From: Glo-17 sp964549735
GTDB taxonomy: Bacteria; Krumholzibacteriota; Krumholzibacteriia; LZORAL124-64-63
Direction of reading: 5' to 3'
NCBI GenBank assembly: GCA_964549735.1
Contig: CAZJWO010000044.1
Location: 1-27,488, forward strand
DNA: 27,488 nucleotides
Below the pieces are notes generated by a model. It saw nothing but the letters and a program-made list of their open reading frames with translations. It made no database searches and had not been told where the DNA came from. Each line of letters begins with the position of its first letter. The first letter of the stretch is position 1. Below, one piece after another: positions 16,027 to 23,592 of the stretch. The translations under genes were made by a program, and so were the position numbers.

Positions 16027-17270
16027 GCGATGGACTCCTCCGCAGCGATGCAGGCACATAGAGCGCGCAACATCCAGGCTTGCGACCACCGCAAGAAGAT
16101 GGTCCGGTCGACGAGCAGACCATCGCGCCGATACCAGAACCCACGGCGTGCGGAATCATAGAGCCGCGCGATGCCAATCTCGAGTACACGTCTCGCCAGC
16201 GCAACCAGTTCGGTATCGCGATCCCCAAACGCCAACAGGGTCAAGGCTGTCTGGGCGACCGTATGGCTGTCCAGGGGCCACGGGCGATCGGCGTAGTAGT
16301 ACGGGGTCGCATCCGGACCCAACATATGTTCGCGATAGAAATCCAGTCCTTTGGACAACGAGTCGGACCAACGATCCCGATCGTCGAGCAAGCATCCGAT
16401 CGCGTCGATCGTCTCCAGAACGAACCCGGTGTGTAGATTGTCTATCCACTGCCAGTGCGCCGCCTCGCCGTAGACCCAACCGCCATCTGGACGTTGGCGC
16501 GCGACGACGAAGCCGACGGCCTTGGCCGCCTCTTCTCTCATCAGGCGCGCGGGAGCAGGCTCGGCGAACCGTGCCGCGCGGGCCAGGATCTTCCCCGCGA
16601 AAAGGCTGGCGTTGAAGACGCGCGACCTGTCGCGTGGGGAGTAGCTGAAGCATACCCCGGTGTCATCTTCGTGCCGGTTCAGATGATCGCGCACGAATGC
16701 CGCGGCCGATTCCGTCACCAAGGGCGACAGCTCATGCCCCGCCGCAGCGAATGCGTCGACGACGAAACTGGTGGCGACGACCGTCGGCGCAAACGCCTGC
16801 TGACTGAAGGCTCTCGCCTGCCAGGGGAAATCGTAGCCCCAGCCCAACGCGACAGGCCCGGATCCTGCGAAGATGCGCTGCGCCTCGACCGTATGCTGCC
16901 GACCGGCGATGTAGGGCGACCCATCGGGATACGAAGCCAGCGACGCCAGGCGATTCACGAGATCCTCGCGGGCCTCGATCGTCGCAAGTCGAGGCAACGT
17001 GGACGCCGCGTGCAACAGGAGAGCCAGGCCCTTGGGGTTATGACCCGCGGGAATCCCCAATAGAGGCCTGAGATTCACCGGGCTTCGTTTAACGCCTTGG
17101 ATGACCAACAACCGAAGCAGCCTAGAGCGATCCAGCAAAGGAGCGAGGACACGGCTCTTCAGGCCATCATAGGGATCCCAACCTCGGAATCCGTCATCGA
17201 CACTGCGTTGCCAGACGGCGGTCGCGACTTCGAGGAGGTCGCCTGGTTGACCGGACCTGGATGCCGTCAT
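16023..17270 (-). CDS. Alpha-toroid-like protein of unknown function
   Basis: A 415-residue protein with no signal peptide or membrane helix. It looks built of alpha-helical hairpins, as in (alpha/alpha) toroid folds. QRPDGGWVYGE (about residues 256-266) resembles the QxxDGGW repeat motif of prenyltransferases, squalene cyclases and some glycan-processing enzymes; aromatic-rich blocks GWGYDFPWQAR and HWQWIDNLHTGFVLE recall glucuronyl epimerase or lyase-type barrels. I cannot assign a reaction. Heparinase II/III was considered, but no matching catalytic block was seen. The ATG at 17270 overlaps the stop of the two-domain oxidoreductase (ATGA), and its own stop overlaps the DUF354 start, so the three proteins are made together and probably serve one pathway. 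Confidence 0.75.
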   Translation of the reverse strand: MTASRSGQPGDLLEVATAVWQRSVDDGFRGWDPYDGLKSRVLAPLLDRSRLLRLLVIQGVKRSPVNLRPLLGIPAGHNPKGLALLLHAASTLPRLATIEAREDLVNRLASLASYPDGSPYIAGRQHTVEAQRIFAGSGPVALGWGYDFPWQARAFSQQAFAPTVVATSFVVDAFAAAGHELSPLVTESAAAFVRDHLNRHEDDTGVCFSYSPRDRSRVFNASLFAGKILARAARFAEPAPARLMREEAAKAVGFVVARQRPDGGWVYGEAAHWQWIDNLHTGFVLETIDAIGCLLDDRDRWSDSLSKGLDFYREHMLGPDATPYYYADRPWPLDSHTVAQTALTLLAFGDRDTELVALARRVLEIGIARLYDSARRGFWYRRDGLLVDRTIFLRWSQAWMLRALCACIAAEESIA

Positions 17271-19450
17271 CGCGGGTCCCGCAGCGAGTCCACATCGATC
17301 GGTCGCGGCTGCCGCGTGCGCAAGCTCTCCAGCGCCTCGATGGTCGCCAAGGTCGTCGCGAGTTGACTCCGCACAGAGATCGCCGGCCGGCCACTGCGGA
17401 TCGCGGCCAGAAAAGCCGCAACCTCTTCATCCTGGCCCTTGCCGCCACATCTTCGAGCAGCGCGCGTGCGCCCATAGAGGCGTACCGCTGCGAAGTTATC
17501 GATGACCGCGCTACGATTGCGCCCCATCACCTGCAGCTCCTCTTTGGGCATCGCCTTGCCCCCGTGCGCGCAATAGAGGATCGTCCCGACGGATCCGTCG
17601 CCGAAACGGAGGGCGAATACCACGTTATCCTGCGGCACCAGATCGACACCATCGCCAGCGACGTGCGCTGCGTAGATCTCGATCGGCTCGGCGCCGCAGA
17701 TCGCCTGCATGAGATCCACGAAGTGGCACACCTCGCCGATGATGCGCCCCCCTCCTTCATCCGGGCGCTGGATCCAGTGCTCGCGCGGTATCGGCCCGGC
17801 GTTGACGCGATAGGTCATGGTCAGCGGCCCGCCCGACTCGCCGATATGGTGTCGCACGCGGTTCGCGGCGGGGCTGAAGCGCCGATTGAAACCGACCTGC
17901 AGCAACGGAGCATTCCCCTGCGCAGCGAGATCTTCGAGTCGAAGCGCAATCGCCTTCAGTTCATCGCGCGTCAAACAGAGCGGTTTCTCCACGAAGACGT
18001 GTTTGCCCGCGGCCAGGGCCGCCAAGGTCAGCGGACCGTGCTGGTCGTGGCGCGTCGCGATGACGACCGCCTTGGTGCCCGGATCCGCAAGCACCGCTTC
18101 CGCCGAATCGACAGCCCGGATGAAGCCGGCGCGTTTGCCGACATCCACCGCACTCAGGCCCGAACGGGTATATATCGCCGTCAGCCGTACTGCAGGGGCC
18201 TTGCGGAAAGGAGGCAAGAGGAACGACTGGGCATACGAGCCGCAGCCGATGAATCCGATGCCGAGTTCGCCTTCGCCCAGGACCTTCCCGCCGCATTCGA
18301 TTTCGCGGCCGGATCCGGGTGGGGGCTCCGTTTCATAGTCGAGCAGGATGCCGCCGTATGGCTGATCGCCCGCAGCGACCATGGCATAGGCTCGTGGCGC
18401 GTCCGAGAACGGGACGCGATGGGTCACGACGGCCAGAGGATCGCATTTGCCTGCGGCAATCATCGCCAGTACGGCTTCCAGATTGCGTTGTTCCGTCCAT
18501 CTCACGAAGCCGATGGGATAGTCGATGCCGCCTTCCTCGTACGATGGGTCGTAGCGGCCCGGTCCATACGAACAGGAAACGGAAAACGCTATCTCCTTGT
18601 TGTAGAAATCCTCGCGCGGCAAGTCCATGCCCACGGCGCCGACCACGACGATGCGCCCTCGTTTGCGACTGATGCGGGCTGCCTGGACAACGGGCTCGCT
18701 ACTGCCGGTCGCGGCGCAGATGAGTACGAGATCCGCACCATGACCGCGCGTGAACGCAGCTACCGCGGCCTCGAGGTCTTCCTCGGCTGGGTTCAATGCC
18801 GCGTCGACGCTACCGCTGGTGCGCCCCAGGTCAAGGGCGGCCGATGCGATGTCGACTCCCAGAACGCGGCATCCCGCGGCCTTCAGGAGCTGCGCCGCAA
18901 GCAGACCCACGACGCCAAGACCTATGACGACGGCGTTTTCGCCCAGGGTCGGTGCCGCAAGGCGCTGTCCCTGCAGCGCGATCGCCGCGAGGGTCGTCAT
19001 GGCCGCAGCGTCTGCGGGCACGCCATCGGGAATCTTCGCGACGAGATTGATCGGAACCACGACTTCATCTGCGTGATTGGCGTATGTCCCTGCGCAGGCG
19101 ACGAGATCGCCGGGTCGAAACGCTTCGACGCCGGGTGCGACCTCGACGACACGTCCGCTAAGGCTGTAACCCAGGGATTGCGCACCCTCGAGCTTGGCGC
19201 GCACCTTCTGCATCGTGCCCTTGAGACCGGTCTGGCGTACCATTTCCATGACCTGCCGGACCTGATCCGGGCGTGACCGGGCCTTGCCGAGCAGGCTCTG
19301 CTTGCCCGTGCGAACCTTGTTGCCCTCCGTGCCCGGGCTCACCGCCGAATGCAGGGTTCGCACCCGGATACACCCCGGCCCAAGCGCAGGGGGCGGCGCC
19401 TCGATCAGAGACACCTCACCATCTCGGAATGTCAAAGCCAGGATCTGCAA
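17267..19450 (-). CDS. Two-domain oxidoreductase: MDR dehydrogenase fused to Gfo/Idh/MocA
   Basis: A 727-residue fusion. Residues about 1-375 form a medium-chain dehydrogenase/reductase domain with the Rossmann loop GLGVVG (177-182) and SPGTEGNK near the N-terminus. The cysteine-rich structural-zinc loop of classical alcohol dehydrogenases is not seen. Residues about 395-727 form a Gfo/Idh/MocA domain with GIGFIGCGSYA (397-407) and the conserved EKP (488-490), whose lysine is catalytic in the family. Each domain should bind its own NAD(P). Such two-domain proteins are known from polysaccharide loci, but their substrate is uncertain; a nucleotide sugar or sugar-derived intermediate is likely. 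TTG 19450 has AAGGAG 7 bases upstream; GTG 19468 is an alternative without a site. It leads a coupled series with the toroid and DUF354 genes. Confidence 0.85.
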   Translation of the reverse strand: MQILALTFRDGEVSLIEAPPPALGPGCIRVRTLHSAVSPGTEGNKVRTGKQSLLGKARSRPDQVRQVMEMVRQTGLKGTMQKVRAKLEGAQSLGYSLSGRVVEVAPGVEAFRPGDLVACAGTYANHADEVVVPINLVAKIPDGVPADAAAMTTLAAIALQGQRLAAPTLGENAVVIGLGVVGLLAAQLLKAAGCRVLGVDIASAALDLGRTSGSVDAALNPAEEDLEAAVAAFTRGHGADLVLICAATGSSEPVVQAARISRKRGRIVVVGAVGMDLPREDFYNKEIAFSVSCSYGPGRYDPSYEEGGIDYPIGFVRWTEQRNLEAVLAMIAAGKCDPLAVVTHRVPFSDAPRAYAMVAAGDQPYGGILLDYETEPPPGSGREIECGGKVLGEGELGIGFIGCGSYAQSFLLPPFRKAPAVRLTAIYTRSGLSAVDVGKRAGFIRAVDSAEAVLADPGTKAVVIATRHDQHGPLTLAALAAGKHVFVEKPLCLTRDELKAIALRLEDLAAQGNAPLLQVGFNRRFSPAANRVRHHIGESGGPLTMTYRVNAGPIPREHWIQRPDEGGGRIIGEVCHFVDLMQAICGAEPIEIYAAHVAGDGVDLVPQDNVVFALRFGDGSVGTILYCAHGGKAMPKEELQVMGRNRSAVIDNFAAVRLYGRTRAARRCGGKGQDEEVAAFLAAIRSGRPAISVRSQLATTLATIEALESLRTRQPRPIDVDSLRDPR

Positions 19451-19694
19451 GACCGTACTCCTTGGCACTGCTCGATCAGCCGTTCGGGCTCGCGACGCGC
19501 GCTACCGCCAGCTTCGCGACCAAGATATATTCGCACGAACTGCCCGGGAACTGAAATGCTCATTCGGGATGCCGAGGGCGCGCCGACCGTCAACCCGGGC
19601 GCGAGTTCTCATCAGGCTGGCGCAACTGAGGCTGATATACCATGTTAGCAAAGAGTTCGCAGGCAACTCGACGCATGATGACAGGAATGCGCGC

Positions 19695-20810
19695 GTGACC
19701 GAGGTGTCTTACACGATTCTTGGCCCGGTGCCCCCGCCACGAGGGGGTGCGTCCGTGCACATCGTCCGCCTGGGCGACCTGCTGAGACGAGAAGGGCATC
19801 GCGTGCGGATCCTGCCATTCGCTGGGCTCACCGCAACTAACACGACGTTCCGACTCCTCCAGGCCGCTCGACAGATCCTGTTCGCCGCCGGTGGTCTGCT
19901 GACCTGCCGTACCGACGTGATCCATCTGCATTATTCCAATCTCGCTGGTTTCCTACTGGTTTCGCCACTGATACTGTGCATACGGAGACGTTGGGTCCTG
20001 ACGCTGCATTCGATCCGCCTCTTGGAGGATCTGAGACATGCCCCGCCCGCAATCCGTAGTATCACGAGAAGAATTCTCAGCAATTTTCGCTTGATCGTTT
20101 GCGTGCGAAAAGGAATCGAAAATGCCTATCAGGGGCTTTCTGTAGCGGGTCCGGCAACCATCGTCATGCCGGCGTTTCTACCACCCACTTCGGAGGAAAA
20201 AGACCCACGTCGCCTATCGCAGGAGATTCGAGATAGCGTTGAGGCGAGGCGCCAAGCCGACACGCTGCTCCTGGCATGCGCCGGCTACCAGTTGGGTCCG
20301 GCCTATGCAAAGCCAGACTTGTACGGAATCGAGATGCTCGCCGCCATGCTGGCCCGAGTCCAGCCTGACCTGAATCGGCCGATCCATCTATTCATCATGC
20401 TATCCAATGCTCCATCAGGGCCCGGCCTCGAGGCGCAGGCCGCCATCAAGGCCTCGGTCTCGCGAACGCCCGGGTTGACCGTGGAGATCGTAGTCAATGA
20501 ACCGCTCGTGCCGATCCTCGCCCAGGTCCATGCTTTCTTGCGACCGTCGAGAGAAGACGGAGATAGCGTCGCGATCCGCGAGGCGCTGTCCGTCGGCTGC
20601 CCTGTCTGGGCAAGCGACGCTGTCGATCGACCCGCCGATTGCACAGTATTTCCCCTCGCCGATCATGAACAGGCGATTCACTCGCTGAAGGAGTTTCTAG
20701 CAACGAAATGCTCGCTGGATCCCTCTCGCCGCGGCCAGAACCAGGATACTGATCTCTCCCGGTTCGAGGAATTCGTTCGCAGCTTGATAGGCAAGCCTCT
20801 CGACTCGTAG
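19695..20810 (+). CDS. GT4-like glycosyltransferase
   Basis: A 371-residue GT-B protein. The N-terminus, VSYTILGPVPPPRGGASVHI, has the proline and glycine loop of GT4 enzymes (PxxGG-s-h). The C-terminal domain has VHAFLRPSREDGDSVAIREALSVGCPVWAS, where the glutamates of SRED and IREAL are spaced as the EX7E signature. The start is uncertain: the frame is open from 19284, but GTG 19695 gives a normal family length and has AGGA about 9 bases upstream. The middle of the gene is less GC-rich than its neighbours, which may point to a different origin. It should add a sugar to the repeat unit. It stands alone between divergent and convergent minus-strand genes. Confidence 0.82.
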   Translation: MTEVSYTILGPVPPPRGGASVHIVRLGDLLRREGHRVRILPFAGLTATNTTFRLLQAARQILFAAGGLLTCRTDVIHLHYSNLAGFLLVSPLILCIRRRWVLTLHSIRLLEDLRHAPPAIRSITRRILSNFRLIVCVRKGIENAYQGLSVAGPATIVMPAFLPPTSEEKDPRRLSQEIRDSVEARRQADTLLLACAGYQLGPAYAKPDLYGIEMLAAMLARVQPDLNRPIHLFIMLSNAPSGPGLEAQAAIKASVSRTPGLTVEIVVNEPLVPILAQVHAFLRPSREDGDSVAIREALSVGCPVWASDAVDRPADCTVFPLADHEQAIHSLKEFLATKCSLDPSRRGQNQDTDLSRFEEFVRSLIGKPLDS

Positions 20811-20834
20811 GCCAGCCTCGCGGGCGCCCGTCGA

Positions 20835-21707
20835 TCAGGTTTCGCCCGGCGGCTTGCTGCTGCGATCCGCGAGATCGTATCGCCCGAACCGCGGAGCCAA
20901 CAACCGCCTGGCGCAAGGGAACAGCAGGCGGTTCGCGACGCGGTTGAGGAAGACGTTCCGCCTGTCGATCCGGTGCCTGCGTTCCCGGAACGCCCGGACA
21001 TCCTCAGCCAGGCGCGGGCCATAGGCGCGCACGTACTCCGGGTATAGCTCGTTGACCGCCCATTCATAGACCGCGCGGTCCGCCGCGTACATCCTGGCCA
21101 GGGCTTCGCGCTTCTCCCGATCGGCCAGCACGGCCGCGGCGGGGCCCTTGGCCTCGGCCGTGTTGCGCCGGAGATACGCGATATCGAGGCCGGGCAGGAA
21201 AAGCCGCGCCATCAGCACCAGCGATTCATCGAACCGTTCCGTAAAGCCGATGAACGCCCCGCGCGCACGAATCAAGCGGATCGCGTCGTCGGGGTCTGCC
21301 TCGCGCGAGAGCATCTTGGTCTGGTGGTCATGGTGCACGGGCCAATCGACCCAGCGCTCCCACGGCAGGGGATGGCGATCATTGTGCAGCTGGAACACGA
21401 AGTGCGAAGCGCCGCGATTCACCGGTTCGCGCAGGAATGCGAAGTAGCGCAGTTGGGGAACTGCCGTCTCCAGGCCCGCCCAGAGCGTGATCGGATGCCC
21501 GCTCACGCAGCGCAGTCCCGGCCAGATCCGCCGCAGCCGCCGCAGGTCGTCCGGGCCCCATTTCGGCACCACCACCTTGACCGCGAACGGGTCCGGCGGC
21601 GGCGGGCCCCAGTCATCCGCCTCGCAGTGCGCCGCGCCGAAGGCGCTGCGGAGCATCGATTCGACGCTTCTACCGCCGGTCTTCGCTATATGAACAAACG
21701 CTATCAT
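20835..21707 (-). CDS. Sulfotransferase family 2-like protein (second of two)
   Basis: A 290-residue protein with the 5'-phosphosulfate loop FVHIAKTGGRSVESML (4-19), the H-x-P/A-K-T-[AG]-G form found in Sulfotransfer_2/heparan-sulfate-type enzymes, and the 3'-phosphate block FLREPVNRGASHF (91-103) with Arg93 and Ser101 correctly spaced. Residues 109-125 and 139-150 are rich in His and Trp and may line the acceptor site. It is not closely related to the sulfotransferase at 3718, whose loop is of the GMHKSGTT type. ATG 21707 is chosen so that the loop begins the protein, as usual; the ribosome-binding site is weak and the frame is open to 21767. A role in sulfating the polysaccharide is the simplest reading. 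Confidence 0.8.
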   Translation of the reverse strand: MIAFVHIAKTGGRSVESMLRSAFGAAHCEADDWGPPPPDPFAVKVVVPKWGPDDLRRLRRIWPGLRCVSGHPITLWAGLETAVPQLRYFAFLREPVNRGASHFVFQLHNDRHPLPWERWVDWPVHHDHQTKMLSREADPDDAIRLIRARGAFIGFTERFDESLVLMARLFLPGLDIAYLRRNTAEAKGPAAAVLADREKREALARMYAADRAVYEWAVNELYPEYVRAYGPRLAEDVRAFRERRHRIDRRNVFLNRVANRLLFPCARRLLAPRFGRYDLADRSSKPPGET

Positions 21708-21814
21708 TGCCCAGTTCCGCTCCCTGCCGCGATCCTCATCCGCGCATCGCAACCTGCCGCCGCCCACCTGGCCGAGCCGTCAGCCGGCAGGCGGCGACGC
21801 CAATGTCCGCCTCG

Positions 21815-21870
21815 GGGGTTGACATCCTCGTGGGGTCCGAATAACGTAATAGGCCCTCATGGTCAACCCC
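21815..21870. repeat. Inverted repeat flanking the promoter of the assembly operon
   Basis: GGGGTTGAC (21815-21823) and GTCAACCCC (21862-21870) are perfect complements. Their centre is at about 21842.5, which is where the -10 hexamer begins. The left arm contains part of the -35 hexamer. Such an arrangement would suit a dimeric repressor or activator, but no regulator can be named. Confidence 0.45.
21819..21847 (+). promoter_or_regulatory. Candidate sigma70 promoter of the polysaccharide assembly operon
   Basis: TTGACA (21819-21824), a perfect -35 consensus, is followed after 17 bases by TAACGT (21842-21847), which matches the -10 at three or four key positions. It lies about 190 bases before the first gene of the operon. 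Confidence 0.5.
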
Positions 21871-22039
21871 TATACGGCCCCCCGCTAGGGAGAAGAACTC
21901 GAACGACTATTGCTAAAGACGGCTCGCAACCTGGTCGAACAATGCAGCAAGTCGCCTGGAAACAAGACTTGCAGCGCCCAGAGCCGGTAGCGTCGCCCGA
22001 GGATTGCCTCCGAGTTTTTCCAACAAGCGAGCAGGTGCC

Positions 22040-22756
22040 ATGAGCACGATCCGCGAAGCATATAACAAGAGGTTCGACACGCCCACGGGAATCGAGGGCG
22101 AACTCTCCACGCTGGATCGGATTCAGCTTTTTCCGCTGCCGTCCGAATCGTTGCGTGACGAGTTCCTGCAGCTCGCCAACACCATGCTGAGCTTCAAGCC
22201 TTCCGGACGCGGCGCCGTCGTGGTCTTCGCCTCGACTGTCGCGGGCGAAGGGACGAGCTTCGTTTCCTACAACGCCTGCCGTGAACTCGCCCATACCTTG
22301 AACAGGCAGGTGGCCTGGATCGACGCGAATTTCCGTTCGCCCCAGCCGCGACTGCACCTACTGGGCGAGACGACCTTCGCCGACATGCTCCGCGATCCGG
22401 AACTCGTCGCCCATGTCGGCGGCGGCACGAAGCTGGCCCTCGTCTCCGGCGGCATGGACCTCGCCGATTGTGTGAGCCATCTCGTCTCCGACCGCTATCC
22501 GGCAGTCCTGCGTGCGTTCACCCAGCGTTTCGACTTCACCGTTCTGGATTGTCCACCGATCCTCAACTCCGTCGAGACCGAACTCTTCTCGTCGCGCGCG
22601 GACGGCCTGATCGCGGTGATCGAAAAGAGCCGCCTGAAGTGGGAAGTGATCAAGGCCGGGCTCGATCAACTCACGGCCAAGCGGGTCAACATCCTCGGCA
22701 CGGTGTTCAACCGCAGGACCTACGATCTGCCCAAGGCCATCTACGACCGCCTGTAG
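22040..22756 (+). CDS. CpsD/CapB-like P-loop protein lacking the Walker A lysine
   Basis: A 238-residue cytoplasmic protein of the BY-kinase/MinD-like family that partners Wzz-type membrane proteins in polysaccharide export. Walker A is VAGEGTSF (67-74): the usual GEGK[ST] has threonine (Thr72) in place of the lysine. Walker A' is WIDANFR (93-99) and Walker B is FTVLDCPP (166-173), both in usual form. The C-terminus has only two tyrosines (RRTYDLPKAIYDRL), not the tyrosine cluster of autophosphorylating kinases. It may regulate assembly without normal kinase activity. ATG 22040 has AGG 6 bases upstream; the frame opens at 22004. It is first in the operon and is split from its membrane partner, as in the CpsCD arrangement. 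Confidence 0.82.
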   Translation: MSTIREAYNKRFDTPTGIEGELSTLDRIQLFPLPSESLRDEFLQLANTMLSFKPSGRGAVVVFASTVAGEGTSFVSYNACRELAHTLNRQVAWIDANFRSPQPRLHLLGETTFADMLRDPELVAHVGGGTKLALVSGGMDLADCVSHLVSDRYPAVLRAFTQRFDFTVLDCPPILNSVETELFSSRADGLIAVIEKSRLKWEVIKAGLDQLTAKRVNILGTVFNRRTYDLPKAIYDRL

Positions 22757-22802
22757 CCCGCGCGCCAGCCGGCGGTCGCGCCTCAAGGAAGGGGTGCGGT
22801 CC

Positions 22803-23588
22803 ATGAGCGACTCGTCTCATTCGGCACCGGATCGACCGCGCCGCGCCGGCGCGTGGCTGATACTCGTCGCCGTACTCGCCTGCGCCGGCTGCGCCGGTTC
22901 GAACAAGCAGGTCGTCAGCCGCCAGATGCTCCTGCCATTCAACGACGAACAGAGGGAAGCCCTGGCGCGAACAGAAGCCGCGCCGTATCTGCTGCAACGA
23001 GGCGATGTGTTCGCCGTCGAATCTCTCGCCGACGAAGAACTGCGACAGCCGGGCGTTCTCGTGCTCCCCGACGGAACAGCTTCGCTCACTCATATCGGGA
23101 ACATGCGGGTCGCGGGCCTGAGCATCGGCGAGGTCGAGGGCCAGATCAATGCCGCCTACAGCCGCCAGTTCCGCGATGTCCACCTCAACGTCGTCCTGCG
23201 CGAGGTATCTGGGCGCAAGGTCTACGTGCTCGGCGAGGTCAAACTGCCGGGCCTGCATGACATCGGACGCGAGGGAGTCGGGATCATGGGCGCGATCGCC
23301 ATGGCCGGCGGCTTGACCGATTGGGCGAGCCAGGGATCGATCGTGGTGCTGCGCTTGACGCCCGAGGGCTACTTCAGCCGGGAGTTCGACATCTCCTCGC
23401 TTCGCAAGGGACGGGCCTTCGACGCCGCCGCACTCGATCTGCAACCATACGACATCGTCTATGTCAATCGCTCGAAGATCGGCGACTTCGCCGCGTTCAC
23501 GAGGGACGTCGTCGGCTCGCTCGCGCAATACTCGCGCCTGATTCTCGACATGCGCGTCATCGAGAATCCGGAACTCTATAGGAGGTAG
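22803..23588 (+). CDS. Polysaccharide export lipoprotein, Wza/GumB-like
   Basis: A 261-residue outer-membrane export protein of the Wza family (PF02563 plus SLBB). Residues 1-30 form a lipoprotein signal peptide: a basic start, the hydrophobic AWLILVAVLACAGC, and candidate lipidated cysteines at 27 or 30. The poly-export domain begins at YLLQRGDVFAVESL and is followed by LPDGTASLTHIG. An SLBB domain contains VYVLGEVKLPG and MGAIAMAGGLTDWA. Wza proteins form the octameric channel through which the finished polymer leaves the cell. ATG 22803 has AAGGAAGGGG upstream. It follows the P-loop gene by 46 bases and precedes the Wzz-like gene by only 4. Confidence 0.92.
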   Translation: MSDSSHSAPDRPRRAGAWLILVAVLACAGCAGSNKQVVSRQMLLPFNDEQREALARTEAAPYLLQRGDVFAVESLADEELRQPGVLVLPDGTASLTHIGNMRVAGLSIGEVEGQINAAYSRQFRDVHLNVVLREVSGRKVYVLGEVKLPGLHDIGREGVGIMGAIAMAGGLTDWASQGSIVVLRLTPEGYFSREFDISSLRKGRAFDAAALDLQPYDIVYVNRSKIGDFAAFTRDVVGSLAQYSRLILDMRVIENPELYRR

Positions 23589-23592
23589 CGAC

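Larger units (their letters stand above)
21708..22039. other. 332-base divergent region upstream of the assembly operon
   Basis: No gene is supported. It separates the second sulfotransferase gene (minus) from the assembly operon (plus). It contains a good promoter candidate and a 9-base inverted repeat around it, described separately. The sequence after the repeat to the ATG at 22040 is about 170 bases long, so the operon may have a long leader. Confidence 0.55.

Noticed and set aside
16023..17270. Heparinase II/III or glycoside lyase assignment
   Set aside because: Helical, aromatic-rich character is compatible, but I could not find the catalytic Asn, Tyr and His blocks of heparinases, so I left the function open.
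17261..19276. Plus-strand open frame of 671 codons
   Set aside because: Antisense to the two-domain oxidoreductase, whose GxGxxG loops and EKP motif are clear. The antisense product has no family features.
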